Shown: piece by piece, positions 1-13,200 of the stretch
How positions within the stretch are numbered: position 1 is the stretch's first letter
Layout: every line of letters begins with the position of its first letter
Source: Symbiodinium natans
Taxonomy: Eukaryota; Sar; Dinophyceae; Suessiales; Symbiodiniaceae
Direction of reading: 5' to 3'
Assembly: GCA_905221605.1 (NCBI GenBank)
Contig: CAJNDS010002193.1
Location: 72,001-136,000, forward strand
DNA: 64,000 bases
Position numbers and translations under genes: made by a program
Notes under the pieces: generated by a model
Database searches by the model: none
The model's input: only the letters and a program-made list of their open reading frames with translations
Told to the model about the DNA's origin: nothing

Positions 1-686
1 AAGTTCCCGCCGCAGGTTGGGGTCAGATCCTTGCCTACATGGCGTTCTGCGAGGTTTCCCAGGATCAGTCGGCCGGCACGGCGGCTGCAGCAGGCGACTT
101 TGGCTTCAAGGTCTTGACCTCCAGCGACCCGGCTGAGAAGACTAAGAAGCTCTCAGCGGAGCTGGCGAACGGCAGACTTGCGATGATGGCCATCATCGGC
201 ATGTTCTTCCAGGCGGGATTATCACATGCGTGTGACGTTAACGTTGTGATGACTTCATTGACTTCATGTGAGTTGAAGGAAGCATGCAAGTGTCAACCTT
301 TCATACAGAAAGCCGCTTTTGTGTTGTGATGTTCGGGTCATAGGACGGCCTGACCGGAAGCGCCTGGGGTGACTGGGCCAACTACACCGCCTCTCCGCTC
401 CGAGCGTTCGAGAACGAGCTTGGTGTTCAGGATCCCGTCGGATTTTGGGACCCGGCTGGCTTCACCGCCGACGGCAGCGTGGAGGACTTCAAGCGCCGCC
501 GCCAGACCGAGATCAAGCATGGCCGCATTGCAACTCGGATGTTCGAGGTTAGAGGGCCTGGAACGCATGTAGAGCACCTCTACGACACAGAGCTCATCTT
601 GAGCATTATTCATTCTTGTTTCGTTGGGTAGGCCACTCAAGCAAATTCAAGGCCATGCTGGCAGCGATGGGCTACATTACTCCGGA
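1..686 (+). CDS. Gene 1 tandem LHC unit 1 (5' truncated by window)
   Basis: Exons 1-212 (partial), 344-529 and 652-686. The first holds helix 2 ([13 protein letters not shown]) and helix 3 ([18 protein letters not shown]). The second starts [11 protein letters not shown] and runs through the inter-monomer linker into [13 protein letters not shown] and [14 protein letters not shown]. The third completes helix 1 ([12 protein letters not shown]). The three introns all start with GC and end AG|G. The mature monomer probably runs from about [13 protein letters not shown] to GDWANYT, so the repeat unit is offset from the protein unit. Ordinary-length introns of 131, 122 and 274 bp carry no telomeric arrays. 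Confidence 0.85.
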
Positions 687-3600
687 GCAACTTGCCGGAA
701 GGGTTGCGACAGGGAAGGGCAGAGGATAGGCTAAATCGCTTGCAATGCTTTTTAATGCGCTTGCTTTTTGTTGTTTTCGCTTGCATCGCTTGCGATGCAG
801 ATTTGGGCAGTTGACATTCGTCATGGCATCGCGCGGTGGGGTTCTCGTTTGCTGTAGTTGCTGTAGTTCTCAGTGCTACCGTGTGCTACCTTCATTTCGC
901 GATGCTACGATCAACAAATTGTGTTTTACACAGCTTCCTTTCATCTGTCGAAGTGCTGAGGATCACTGGCAAGTTCCCTGGATACTTGAGCCCATCGGCC
1001 GGCTTGAAATTCGCGGACGTGCCAAACGGCCTTGCTGCGATCTCCAAAGTTCCCGCCGCAGGTTGGGGTCAGATCCTTGCCTACATGGCGTTCTGCGAGG
1101 TTTCCCAGGATCAGTCGGCCGGCACGGCGGCTGCAGCAGGCGACTTTGGCTTCAAGGTCTTGACCTCCAGCGACCCGGCTGAGAAGACTAAGAAGCTCTC
1201 AGCGGAGCTGGCGAACGGCAGACTTGCGATGATGGCCATCATCGGCATGTTCTTTCAGGCGGGCTTATCACATGCGTGTGCCGCTAACGTTGTGATGACT
1301 TCATTGACTTCATGTGAGTTGAAGGAAGAATGCAAGTGTCAACCTTTAATACAGAAGGCGCGTTTGTGAAAGTGATGTTTGGGTCATAGGACGGCCTGAC
1401 CGGAAGCGCCTGGGGTGACTGGGCCAACTACACCGCCTCTCCGCTCCGAGCGTTCGAGAACGAGCTTGGTGTTCAGGATCCCGTCGGATTTTGGGACCCG
1501 GCTGGCTTCACCGCCGACGGCAGCGTGGAGGACTTCAAGCGCCGCCGCCAGACCGAGATCAAGCATGGCCGCATTGCAACTCGGATGTTCGAGGTTAGAG
1601 GGCCTGGAACGCATGTAGAGCACCTCTACGACACAGAGCTCATCTTGAGCATTATTCATTCTTGTTTCGTTGGGTAGGCCACTCAAGCAAATTCAAGGCC
1701 ATGCTGGCAGCGATGGGCTACATTACTCCGGAGCAACTTGCCGGAAGGGTTGCGACAGGGAAGGGCAGAGGATAGGCTTGATCGTTTGCAATGCGTTTTA
1801 ATGCGCTTGCTTTTTGTTGTGTTCGCTTGCATCGCTTGCGACGCAGATTCGGGCTGTTGGCATTCGTCATGGCATCGCGCGGTGGGGTTGTCGTTTGCTG
1901 TAGTTGCTGTAGTTCTCAGTGCTACCGTGTGCTACCCTCATTTCGCGATGCTACGATCAACAAATTGTGTTTTACACAGCTTCCTTTCATCTGTCGAAGT
2001 GCTGAGGATCACTGGCAAGTTCCCTGGATACTTGAGCCCATCGGCCGGCTTGAAATTCGCGGACGTGCCAAACGGCCTTGCTGCGATCTCCAAAGTTCCC
2101 GCCGCAGGTTGGGGTCAGATCCTTGCCTACATGGCGTTCTGCGAGGTTTCCCAGGATCAGTCGGCCGGCACGGCGGCTGCAGCAGGCGACTTTGGCTTCA
2201 AGGTCTTGACCTCCAGCGACCCGGCTGAGAAGACTAAGAAGCTCTCAGCGGAGCTGGCGAACGGCAGACTTGCGATGATGGCCATCATCGGCATGTTCTT
2301 TCAGGCGGGATTATCACATGCGTGTGCCGTTAACGTTGTGATGACTTCATTGACTTCATGTGAGTTGAAGGAAGAATGCAAGTGTCAACCTTTCATACAG
2401 AAAGCCGCTTTTGTGTTGTGATGTTTGGGTCATAGGACGGCCTGACCGGAAGCGCCTGGGGTGACTGGGCCAACTACACCGCCTCTCCGCTCCGAGCGTT
2501 CGAGAACGAGCTTGGTGTTCAGGATCCCGTCGGATTTTGGGACCCGGCTGGCTTCACCGCCGACGGCAGCGTGGAGGACTTCAAGCGCCGCCGCCAGACC
2601 GAGATCAAGCATGGCCGCATTGCAACTCGGATGTTCGAGGTTAGAGGGCCTGGAACGCATGTAGAGCACCTCTACGACACAGAGCTCATCTTGAGCATTA
2701 TTCATTCTTGTTTCGTTGGGTAGGCCACTCAAGCAAATTCAAGGCCATGCTGGCAGCGATGGGCTACATTACTCCGGAGCAACTTGCCGCAAGGGTTACG
2801 ACAGGGAAGGGCAGAGGATAGGCTAAATCGATTGCAATGCATTTTAATGCGCTTGCTTTTTGTTGTTTTCGCTTGCATCGCTTGCGACGCAGATTTGGGC
2901 AGTTGACATTCGTCATGGCATCGCGCGGTGGGGTTCTCGTTTGCTGTAGTTGCTGTAGTTCTCAGTGCTACCGTGTGCTACCCTCATTTCGCGATGCTAC
3001 GATCAACAAATTGTGTTTTACACAGCTTCCTTTCATCTGTCGAAGTGCTGAGGATCACTGGCAAGTTCCCTGGATACTTGAGCCCATCGGCCGGCTTGAA
3101 ATTCGCGGACGTGCCAAACGGCCTTGCTGCGATCTCCAAAGTTCCCGCCGCAGGTTGGGGTCAGATCCTTGCCTACATGGCGTTCTGCGAGGTTTCCCAG
3201 GATCAGTCGGCCGGCACGGCGGCTGCAGCAGGCGACTTTGGCTTCAAGGTCTTGACCTCCAGCGACCCGGCTGAGAAGACTAAGAAGCTCTCAGCGGAGC
3301 TGGCGAACGGCAGACTTGCGATGATGGCCATCATTGGCATGTTCTTCCAGGCATCAGTTCATCGCATGGGCTGCATGATGTTCTTCATCGGTTGGTTTTG
3401 CATAGTTCAGTGGTAGGGACGCGTGTCCCACGCATCTTGAAACTTCATGTACACGAATGCACGTTATTGTTGCATCGCATGACTGCTGTGATGGTGTGAA
3501 ACCCCTTCAAACTTTGGATCAGTAGCCTTTGAAGACTCTTTGAAGTGTTCGCCTGTATGAAGGATGGTCTGACCGGAAGCGCTTGGGGTGACTGGGCCAA

Positions 3601-4148
3601 CTACACTGCCTCCCCTCTCCGTGCGTTCGAGAACGAGCTTGGTGTTCAGGCCATTGGGGGGAAGTTTCTGGCTGACAGTTCCTGTGCCCAGAGGCCCGGC
3701 CCCGAAGCCTTACACCCTTGAAAGCGCCTAAGCCCTAAACCCTGAACCCTAAGCCCTAAACCCTAAACCCCAAACCCCAAACCCCAGACCCCAAACCCTG
3801 AACAACCCTAAACAACCCTAAACAACCCTAAACCCCAAAGCCTAAATAATCCTAAACCCCAAACGCTAAACCCTAAACCCTTGAAAGCGGAGCCAAACAC
3901 TTCCTCAAACCCTAAACTTGCGCTTGAGCTAGTTTTCGTTGTTTCGTTTTGTGTGGGTGCGTTTTTGTGATTTTTCGGTTGAGGGTTTGTGTAGGTGCGT
4001 TGTGCTATACATATATGTATTTGTGTATATATACATATATGCATATATTATTATTATTATTATTATTATCATTATTATTATGATTATTATTATGATTATG
4101 GTTATGATTATTATTATCATTATTATTATGATTATTATTATGATTATG

Positions 4149-4204
<56 letters not shown>

Positions 4205-7200
4205 GGGGGGGGGGTTGTTCTTTGTTTCGTGTGGTATCGGTACCTCTCATGATGGACAGGCACCGCTTGGCTTTTTCGATCCCTTTGGCCTCACCAAGGT
4301 GCGCAAAGCCGGAGGGTTTAAGGCTTTCTGGGGCTTGTCCGGTTCTAGTGGGGCTGGTCGGCTGGTTGGATGCTGATGGGTCGCACTGGTGGGGTTTCGG
4401 GCTTTAGGGGGGGCGTTCAAGGCCATTCGTCCAGAACTTGCATATAAGTCCCAATCCACGAGGTGCCATCTCGAGTGTGCAGCACAGGGGGAGAGAACAG
4501 CAGAAGAAGCGGAGAACGCCCCAGGCCTACACATGAATGCCAGTAGGAGGGCCACACCCTGCTGTAGTCCTGAGCATGCAAAGGCTGGACATTCCGGCAT
4601 GCTTTTTGATTTGCAGACTTTTTCCCTGCATGGACCCAACCCTATCGGCAATTTGACCTTAGAGGTTCTTATTCGGGAGTTAAGAAACTAAAATTGAGGG
4701 TTCTTGTCTTTCCGGTAGCAAGACGTGGCGGTTCGCCATTCAGAAAGCCAAGCAATCTAGAGGAAGACGCCCTTTGCTAAAGAAGCAGAGCTTTAGCACT
4801 GATGAGCAAAGCAGAAGCCCGAAGCTTAAACCCCAAGCCCTCAATCCCAATTGAGATTTGGCAGGTTCTGTGTGTCCCCAAGCCTTCCGACAGTTTTGAA
4901 ATCCGAAGCAACCCCATAGACCCAACAATATGCCCTGTAAGCCCCAGACCCCGAACCATTGCAAGCACCATAAACCCTAGCCCTGCAAGGCAAGAGCCCT
5001 TGAATCCCTCAAGCCCAGACCCTGCAGAAACCCTGAGCCCCAACGCCCCGAACCCCAAACCCCAAACCCCAAACCCCAAACCCCAAACCCCAAACCCCAA
5101 ACCCCAAACCCTAAACCCTAAACCCTAAACCCTAAACCCCGAACGCCCGAATGCTTGAGGATGGCGACGTCGAGGCCTTCAAGCGCCGCCGTGCTACGGA
5201 GCGGCGGGTAGGTTGCAGGGCCCCTTTTTCTTCTTGCTTATCTGTTAATTTAGGGGTGAAGAGTTCGGGGCCTTTGTGTATTGAAGTGGGCACCGTGGAT
5301 TCATTTGGTAAGTAATTTAAGGATGGTAAGGTTCGATCTAAACCCCCCCAAATAAGCCTCAACTTCTGTTCCTCCTAAACCCTGGTGGTACCCTTTGCCC
5401 TTTTTTTTGGTTCTGGATTCCTTGATAAAGATAAAAGTAGCCAGACCCCAAAAAGGGTACCCATATTCTAAGATGGGTTACTGGGCTGCCAAGAAACTTA
5501 GGGTTCAGGGTTTGAGGGTCGCGCGTTTTCTGTTTGAGCTCGTCCCTTTGTAAACCTTTAGGATGGATGGTTTTGGCACAGCTTGAGAGCAATATTCAAC
5601 CTTTATCCTAAACCCTAGGCCCTAAAGACAAACCCTAAATGGGTCTAGGGTTCGGGTTTATGGTCCGAGTTTGGCCAAAAACTTTAAGATCTGACGTCTC
5701 AGGGGTCCAGGGTTCAGAGTTGAGGGTGTAAGGTTTTTACCGAAACCTTGAACGTCCTGTGCCCTAAAGCCCTGAGTAGAGCAGCCGACGGGCTGCGATA
5801 ACCTGTTCTATTCGCAACTGATTGGGGCGGCGAGGGCCAGGGCGCGCCCGTGGACAGATGCGAACCTGAAGTAGTTGATCGCAGGGCGGGGGGAAACCCT
5901 AAGCCATGACTTGGTGCCGGGGACATAAAAGTGTCTCTTCAGCCTTGGTACTTTGGATATAGAAGTGTATCGTCAGCGATGTGAGAGGGGTTGTCATCGG
6001 TACTCCTTGTGGCTCTCTAAAAGGGCGGGTCGCCCGGGCTTCGGACCAAGAAGGAGCTTTTGCCCCACATCCGCAGCTCTTCGGCCCTATGCTGTTTTGC
6101 TGATGTCCAGGAGCTGAAGAACGGCCGTGTGGCGATGCTGGCCACCATGGGTCTGTCGGTTGCACGCAGCTTCTTGCGTTTGGGTTCCGGGTCTCGGGGG
6201 CTATAGTGTGCATTTGGAGCAGGGCTGCTGTTGAAGGGCCTGAATTCCGCATTCCTTGGCGTAAAGAGGCTTGCAGCTCCTTGCAGATGCGAAACGCCGC
6301 GTGAGCTTTGGGGTAAGCTTCCCTGAACCGAAATTCCAATACGCCCGAAGCTTGAACGGATTCTACAACGCAACGTCCTTAAACGGGGGGGTGGCGGGGG
6401 CACGCTATCCAGTACTCCCTCATGATCCCTTGTACTCCCTGCATGTGCCTTGCGACCTGCAAACGACCCCACCGCCCTTTCGTGTGTAGTGGCCCATGCT
6501 TCTACCGCCAGGATACATTGTCCCGGAGTACTTCCGCTTCCCAGGATCACTGGAACTTTTCTGCCCCCCCAAATCCCAAAAATGGTTCGAATCGGGGAAG
6601 CCCTGAACCCAAGGCGCTTGGCCTCGGGATTTCAACCTTCCAGCGGGTTGCGCCCTTGGGTTCGTTGACTTTTTCGGCCTCAGCCCGAAAATACCGCGGC
6701 CAGGTGATTTGTGTCTTAAAGGGAGCCCAAAACGCGCACCGCCTAGGGGGGGGGACAAGAATTCCTCCCGTTGTAATGAAGTGGGGGGTTGGGCTCAGCC
6801 TCCTCAGGGTACACCCTTAAGGGTCCAAGGTAGAACCCCTAGATATTTAGGTTCAGGGCAAGCCCTCAACCCTCAAAAGCAAACTTTGAGCCCCCAACAG
6901 AAGAATCGTAAACCCCAAAACCCTAAAACCCCCCAATAGGGCTTTGGGATTCTAGGGTTCAGGGTAAACCCTCGCCCACCAGAAGGAGCCTCTGAAACCC
7001 TAAACCCTAAGCCCTAAGCCCTAAACCCTAAACCCTGAACCCTGAACCCTGAACCCTGAACCCTAAACCCTAAACAATAAACCCTAAACCCGAGACCCTA
7101 AACCCTAAACCCTAAACCCTAAGCCCTAAACCCTAAACCCTAAACCCTAAACCCTAAACCCTAAACCCTAAACCCTAAACCCTAAACCCTAAACCCTAAA

Positions 7201-10200
7201 CCCTAAACCCTAAACCCAAAACCCAGTTCAAGAGAGCTGAAGGAGACTGCGCGACCGGCCTCAAGTTCACAGAAATCCCGAATGGCTTGGCGGCGCTGAC
7301 CAAGGCATGATTTTATTTAGGGTTTGGGGTTTAGGGTTTAGGGTTTAGGGTTTAGGGTTTCGGGTTCAGGGTTCAGGGTTTAGGACTCAAAGTTTAGGGT
7401 TTAAAGTTCGGGTTTCAGGTTTAGGGACCCGGGAGGGTCTAGGGTCCAAGAGAGGGGGTGTCAAGGGAGGGCTTGAGGCTTGCAGTTTTTTCGTGTGCCC
7501 GGCTGACAAGTTAGTTACTTAGCAAGCGAACGCGGCCATGCGATTCTGATTGAAAGCTTGTCGTTGCTTTTGCTTTTTTGCTAGGAAGAGTACCGCTGCA
7601 GCCTGCAGCGCTTACTTTCGCCTAGCCGCGCGCCCGCGCGCCAGTCGTTGCTTGTGTTGTTGAGCACGGGCGAGGGTGCCCTGCGTAATATAGGGTCGGA
7701 ATAACTGCGAAGTAGTCTTCCCTTATGGTCCCTATACTGATCCTACCATAACATTCCCTAAAACCTTATTCTAATCATTGAGGCCCCAAAATTACCTGTG
7801 TTTGTGTTCCGAAGGACAAATGTTGCAGACGCTAGGAAGCCGTTGGTGCAACCCAAGCCCAGTGCAATTTCGTCTTGTCACCCGCGCCCTAAGAAGTGCC
7901 TTCTTTGGTTTTTTCTTTTTTTTTTTTGGTGTTTAGGGTTTAGGGTTTAGGGCGCAGGGTCCAGGATTTAGGGTGTTTCAGATGCCAGAAAGTCCTGATG
8001 TGCGTTTCTGTGGTGTCGTATCTCACATGTTTGCCGTTGTGATAGTTGTTTTCCATATGCCTGTGCTGCGGAATCCCTCGTGCAGGCAAAGTCCAGTGGT
8101 TTCTTGTCTTGGCCGGTGCACTGCTGGGGAAGTGCTCTATGTACCGGTTTTGTGTGACGTGTGGGGCGAGAGCCAGAAAGTGCACACTCCGCAGAAGCCC
8201 AGTGAAGTTTTGGCTATTTTCTTTGCTTTTCCTGGATGCAGCAACATTGAGTGTACTTGCGCCGTGTTCGACGCATGTGTTTGTTGCAGAACTTTGCGAA
8301 GGTTTAGGCTCAGGATGCAGGGGGGGGACTTTCAGGTGGGAGTCCTGTAAGAGGCTTTGAAAACAAACCCGTAAAAACCCGAAACTGTGACGTTTGTTTG
8401 CCCGAAGAACTCAGCCCGACAAAAAGAATTCACCTGAAACCCTAAACCCTAAACCCTAAACCCTAAGTCCTAAACCCTAGACCCTAGACCCTAAACCCTA
8501 TACCCTAAACTCTAAACGCTAAACCCCAAACCCTAAACCCTGAACGCTCGAATCTTCGGACAGGTCCCGGGAGCCGGCTGGACGCAGATTTTCCTCTTCC
8601 TGGGTCTCGTTGAGAAGGGCCTCTACACCTACGACCCCACCCGACAGCCGGGTGCATCTCGGCGTCGTCGCTTGAGGGTCCCGAAACCCTAAACCCTAAA
8701 CCCTAACTAAACCCTAAACCCTAAACCCTAAACCCTACACCCCAAACCCTAAATCCTAAACCCTAAATGGGCAGGGTTTAGGGTTAGGGTTTAGAGTTTA
8801 GGGTTTAGGGTTTAGGGTTTAGGGTTTAGGGTTGAGGCTTCAACATACTTTTCTTCTGTGGTAGGGAGTTGATATAGGGTAGTAGGACCTTTAGAAGATC
8901 TGCAGCGTTCAAGGAGGGAGCCGTACACTCCAAAGGGTTTTGTGACAAGCAAGCTGGCAGTTCAAGATTTAAGTCCATGCGCCCTCGTCCTGTTTAAGTG
9001 ATAGAAGGGAGGGGCCCATGGAAAGCCTCTTAGGGTTTAGGGTTTTAGGGCTTTAAGGTTTAAAAGGCTTAAGCTTCAGGGTTTGAGGTCTAAGGTTTAG
9101 GGGTTTAGGGGCTTTGAGGTTTCTTTTGGGGGTTTAGGGGTTTAGGTGTTTAGGGGTTTGAGATGGCTCCTGGCCCTAAACCCTAAACCCTAAACCCTAA
9201 ACCCTAAACCCTAAACCCTAAACCCTAAACCCTAAACCCTAAACCCTAAACCCTAAACCCTTTTTCCCTGTAACTCTCCCCGAGGACTACAAGAACGCCG
9301 GAGTCCTGGGTGTGCCGAACGGCAGCACCATGGCTCCTGGTGAAGGCACCAGGGACAAAAGCCCTAAACCCTAAACCCTAAACCCTAAACCCTAAACCCT
9401 AAACCCTAAACCCTAGACCCTAAACCCTAAACCCTAAACCCTAAACTAAACCCTAAACCCTAAACCCTAAACCCTAAACCCTAAACCCTAAACCCTAAAC
9501 CCTAAACCCTAAACCCTAAACCCTAAACCTTAAACCCTAAACCCCAACCTCCTCAAAGCCTTCCCCAAAACCCACACAGGTTGCAGGGTTCAGGGTTTAG
9601 GGCTTTGGGGTTTCGGGGGTTTCGGGGGTTTCGGGGGTTTAGGGGGTTTAGGGGGTTTAGGGGGTTTAGGGGGTTTAGGTTTTCAGGGTTTAGGGGGTTT
9701 AGGGAATTAGTGTTTTTTTTTTCGGGCTTCAGGGTTGAGGGGGCTCAGGGTTAGGGCTTGAGGGTTTAGGGTGAACCCCGCCCTAAAGCCTTATTTCGGG
9801 TTTAGGATTTAGGGTTTATGGTTTAGGGTTTCTGGTTTCGGGTTTAGGGGCCTAAACCTTACTCCTTGGGATGTTCCCCCCTATACTAACAGTCCTTAAT
9901 AGGGATTAGAATTGGGTGTACTACATCCCTTTTAATTTAAGGGGACCATCCCAACTTACACCCTAACCCCTCGATAGGCCGCAACCGCAAGCTGAACTCC
10001 GAGCTGGCGAACGGACGACTGGCCATGATGGCCGCTTGGGCTTCGGGGTTTAGGGTTTGGGGTTTGGGGTTTAGGGTTTAGGGTTTAAGGTAGGGTGTGG
10101 GGTTTAGGGTTTAGGGTTTAGGGTTACAGGGGTTTTGGGTTTGGGGTTCAAGGTTTAGGGTTTCGGGGTTAGACTTTGGGGTTTCGCGTTTGGGGGTTTC

Positions 10201-13200
10201 GAGTTTTGGGGGTTCGGGTTTGGGGGTTTAGGGTTTGGAGTTTAGGGCTTGGGGTTTTGATTTGCGTGGAGAACGACCAAATACATGCACATATTTGGGT
10301 AATTGCACGTCCCGTGCATTTTGTACCCCAAGATCTAGTAGACACCCCTCAGAACCGACCCCTAAATGTCTCGCCCCATCGCCTCCCCCCCCACCCCTAC
10401 CAAACAAAAACAGCAGCCCTCAACCCTTCATGCGTACTTCTGTGCAGTCGAGTCGCTCCAGGATATTTTCCGTGTGCAGCTTTGTGTATGCTGGTCATGG
10501 ATTCGCACATCCTGAAACCGCAGCCCGAGCTCCACCGAACTTGCCCTCTCAGCCCTAAACCCCTGTGACCCTAACCCTGACCTCTGCAACCCTAAACCCT
10601 GACCCCCAATAACCCTTAACAACTCTAAACCCCTGTAACCCTAAACCTCTGTAGCCCTACACCCCTGTAGCCCAAAACCCCTGTAACCCTAAACCCCTGT
10701 AACCCTAAACCCCTATCCTAAACCCTACACCCTAAACCCCAGTAACCCCTGTAACCCTGAGCCTTAAAACCTAAACCCAAACCCTGTAACCCTGAGCCCT
10801 AAACCCTAAACCCTAAACCCTAAACCCTAAACCCTAAACCCTAAACCCTAAACCCTAAACCCTAAAACCTGAACCCTGAACCCTAAACGCTAAACCCTAA
10901 AACCTGAGCCTTCTTTGTTGTGGCCTCAGCGCCCCTCTGCGCACCTCTCAGGCCATCATTGGCATGTTCTTTCAGGCGGGTTTGGGGTTCAGGGTTTAGG
11001 GTTTAGAGCTTGGAGGGTGTTAGGGTTTTTGGTGTTAGGGGTTTAGGGTTTCCGAATTTGTTGGGTTTTATGGGCTTAGCGGATTTAGGGTTCAGGGCTA
11101 TACGCGTTTAGGGCTTGGGGTTGTTGGGCTTTCGGGTTATAGGGGTTTAGGACTTGGGGTTGTTGGGTAAAAAACTTGGGGTTGTCGGGTTTTTAGGGCT
11201 TTGGCCTGGGGGCTTGCGGCCGCACTTTATCTTGGCCCTTATTCGAATTCGACCCTGTTGGAGTTTAGGTTTAGGGTTTAGGGTTCAGGGCTTTGGGTTT
11301 CGGAGTCCTGGATCAGAAGGCGTTGAGAGTAACGCTCAAGATTGCAGCAAAGCCATGCTGAAGCCATGCTCAGGCTGGTGGGGCCCGATCGCAGAGGATC
11401 GCTGAGACCACTACACTTGCAACGTACCATCCTTTCCCAACCCACCGTCTTCATGGTTGGAGCAGAAGGTGACTGCGACACCTCTTCTCGCACCCGGTAT
11501 CGACTTGATCTCTTAAGTGCGTGTTCGATCATGTATCAGATCCTATCCCTAACTCTACCGAGTCCTGAGGAGTCCTGGGTTCGGATCAGTGGTTAGGGTT
11601 TAGGGTTTAGGGTTTAGGGTTTAGGGTTTAGGGTGTTGGGTATCCGGGGGGGTGGGGATGACTCTAAGCAATCGAGCCCTAGAGCCTCAACGCCGCAGCT
11701 GAAACAAGAACCCACACACCCTAGGGCCCTAGGGTTTAGGATCAAGTTTAGGGTTTAGGGTTTAGGGTTTAGGGTTTAGGGTTTAGGGGTAGCACCGGCA
11801 GCTTCGTTAGGATGGCCTCACGGGAAGCGCCTGGGGCGATTGGGCGGCCTACACCGACTCTGCGGCATCAATTGGTTGTGGCGGGGACTTTGGTGTTAGG
11901 CTGGTGGTTTGGGTCAATTTAGGGGTTTAGGGGACACGTAATTACAACTTCAAGGTGTGTGGTTTGGGTCAATTTAGGGGTTTAGGGGACGCGTAACACC
12001 CTAAGCCCTGCAGCCCTTCAAGGTTGGTGTTTTGGGTTACTTTAGGGGTTTGGGGGACATGCAATGCCCTGAGCCCTAAAACCCTTCACGCTGGGCAAGT
12101 AGAAGCCTGCTCCAGCCAAGGGTTTGTTTCGAATTCGCTTCTTTGATTTTGGACACAGGTTATTGATATCTGGGTTTAGGGTCCTCCTCCTCCTCCTCTT
12201 CCTAATCTTCGTCCTCGTCTTCCTGGTGGTTGTCATGGTCCTCTTCCTGTCTTCAGCCTCAACCCTACACCCTAAACGACGCTGCATGCCACGTGGGCGA
12301 CAACCAGCCGGAACAAGGCCCGGCAAGGCCAGCACATTCACTGACGGGGTATAAGGAGGGACCAGTCCCTGTATACCGAAGTAGTAGCGGCCCCTAAACA
12401 ACCCCTAAATAACCCCCTTGGAAGGGTCCCTCCTTTAATCCCTAGATTCACCGCCCCGAGACCTGGAGCCCTCATTCCCCAGCGTCGCCAAGGATTCCCC
12501 TCTTCGCGCTTTTGAGAACGAGCTGGGCGTTCAGGCCTCGCCGGCCTTCCCAAGCCCATGAGTTTGAAGCAGCGTAAGTTGGGTTTAGAGGGTTTAGGGT
12601 TTTTGTCTTTGGGGGTGAAGACTTTTTGGAATACCCCTATCCCAACTCATGGCAATCTTGGAAGTATGTACATTCAGCAAGAAATGCGTAGATAATCGGT
12701 TTGATGAGAAAAAGTAAAAGCAAACGGACAAACTTATAATTACATGTATATATATATATATAGATATAGTTTTTTTGCACACATGCCCCTGTTTTTCTTG
12801 TCGATGTTTGGGGCTTAGGTCTTTGGGTGATGGGGGCGGGTTGCTGCCTTTACATTCGAACGCTCATCAGAGGCGTACAGCCCGACACCCTGGATCCCTG
12901 CGGCCCAAAGATCCCAACCCGAAATCTACGTCATTAAGTTGCCACTCGGGGCGCTCTAAGCAGCTAAGTGGCAGCAAGTGCGGGTTGTCCTTCAAATGAG
13001 GGTTCCTTGAACTAGCAGCCTTTATCAGGGTTTTACCGCGTTGTGCGTTTAGGGGTTGCGGTTTTTTTTGCTCATAACCCTAAGCTCTAAACCCTGAACC
13101 CTACACCACAAACCCTAAACCCTAAACCCTTAGTGAAAACAGCGCTGCGGAACTCGGCTGCAAGGCCCCCGTGGGCTACTTTGACCCAATGGGCATGTCC

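Noticed and set aside
338-640. 100-residue minus-strand ORF repeated at each gene 1 unit, and the 170-residue minus-strand ORFs in gene 2
   Set aside because: They are mirror frames of conserved LHC exons and repeat only because the exons do.
3929-4252. Poly-Ile, poly-Asn and poly-Tyr ORFs
   Set aside because: Products of the ATT microsatellite.
6985-9545. CCCTAAA arrays as a chromosome end or CRISPR-like array
   Set aside because: LHC exons in consistent order and frame continue on both sides, so they are interstitial; unit length is 7 bp without spacers.
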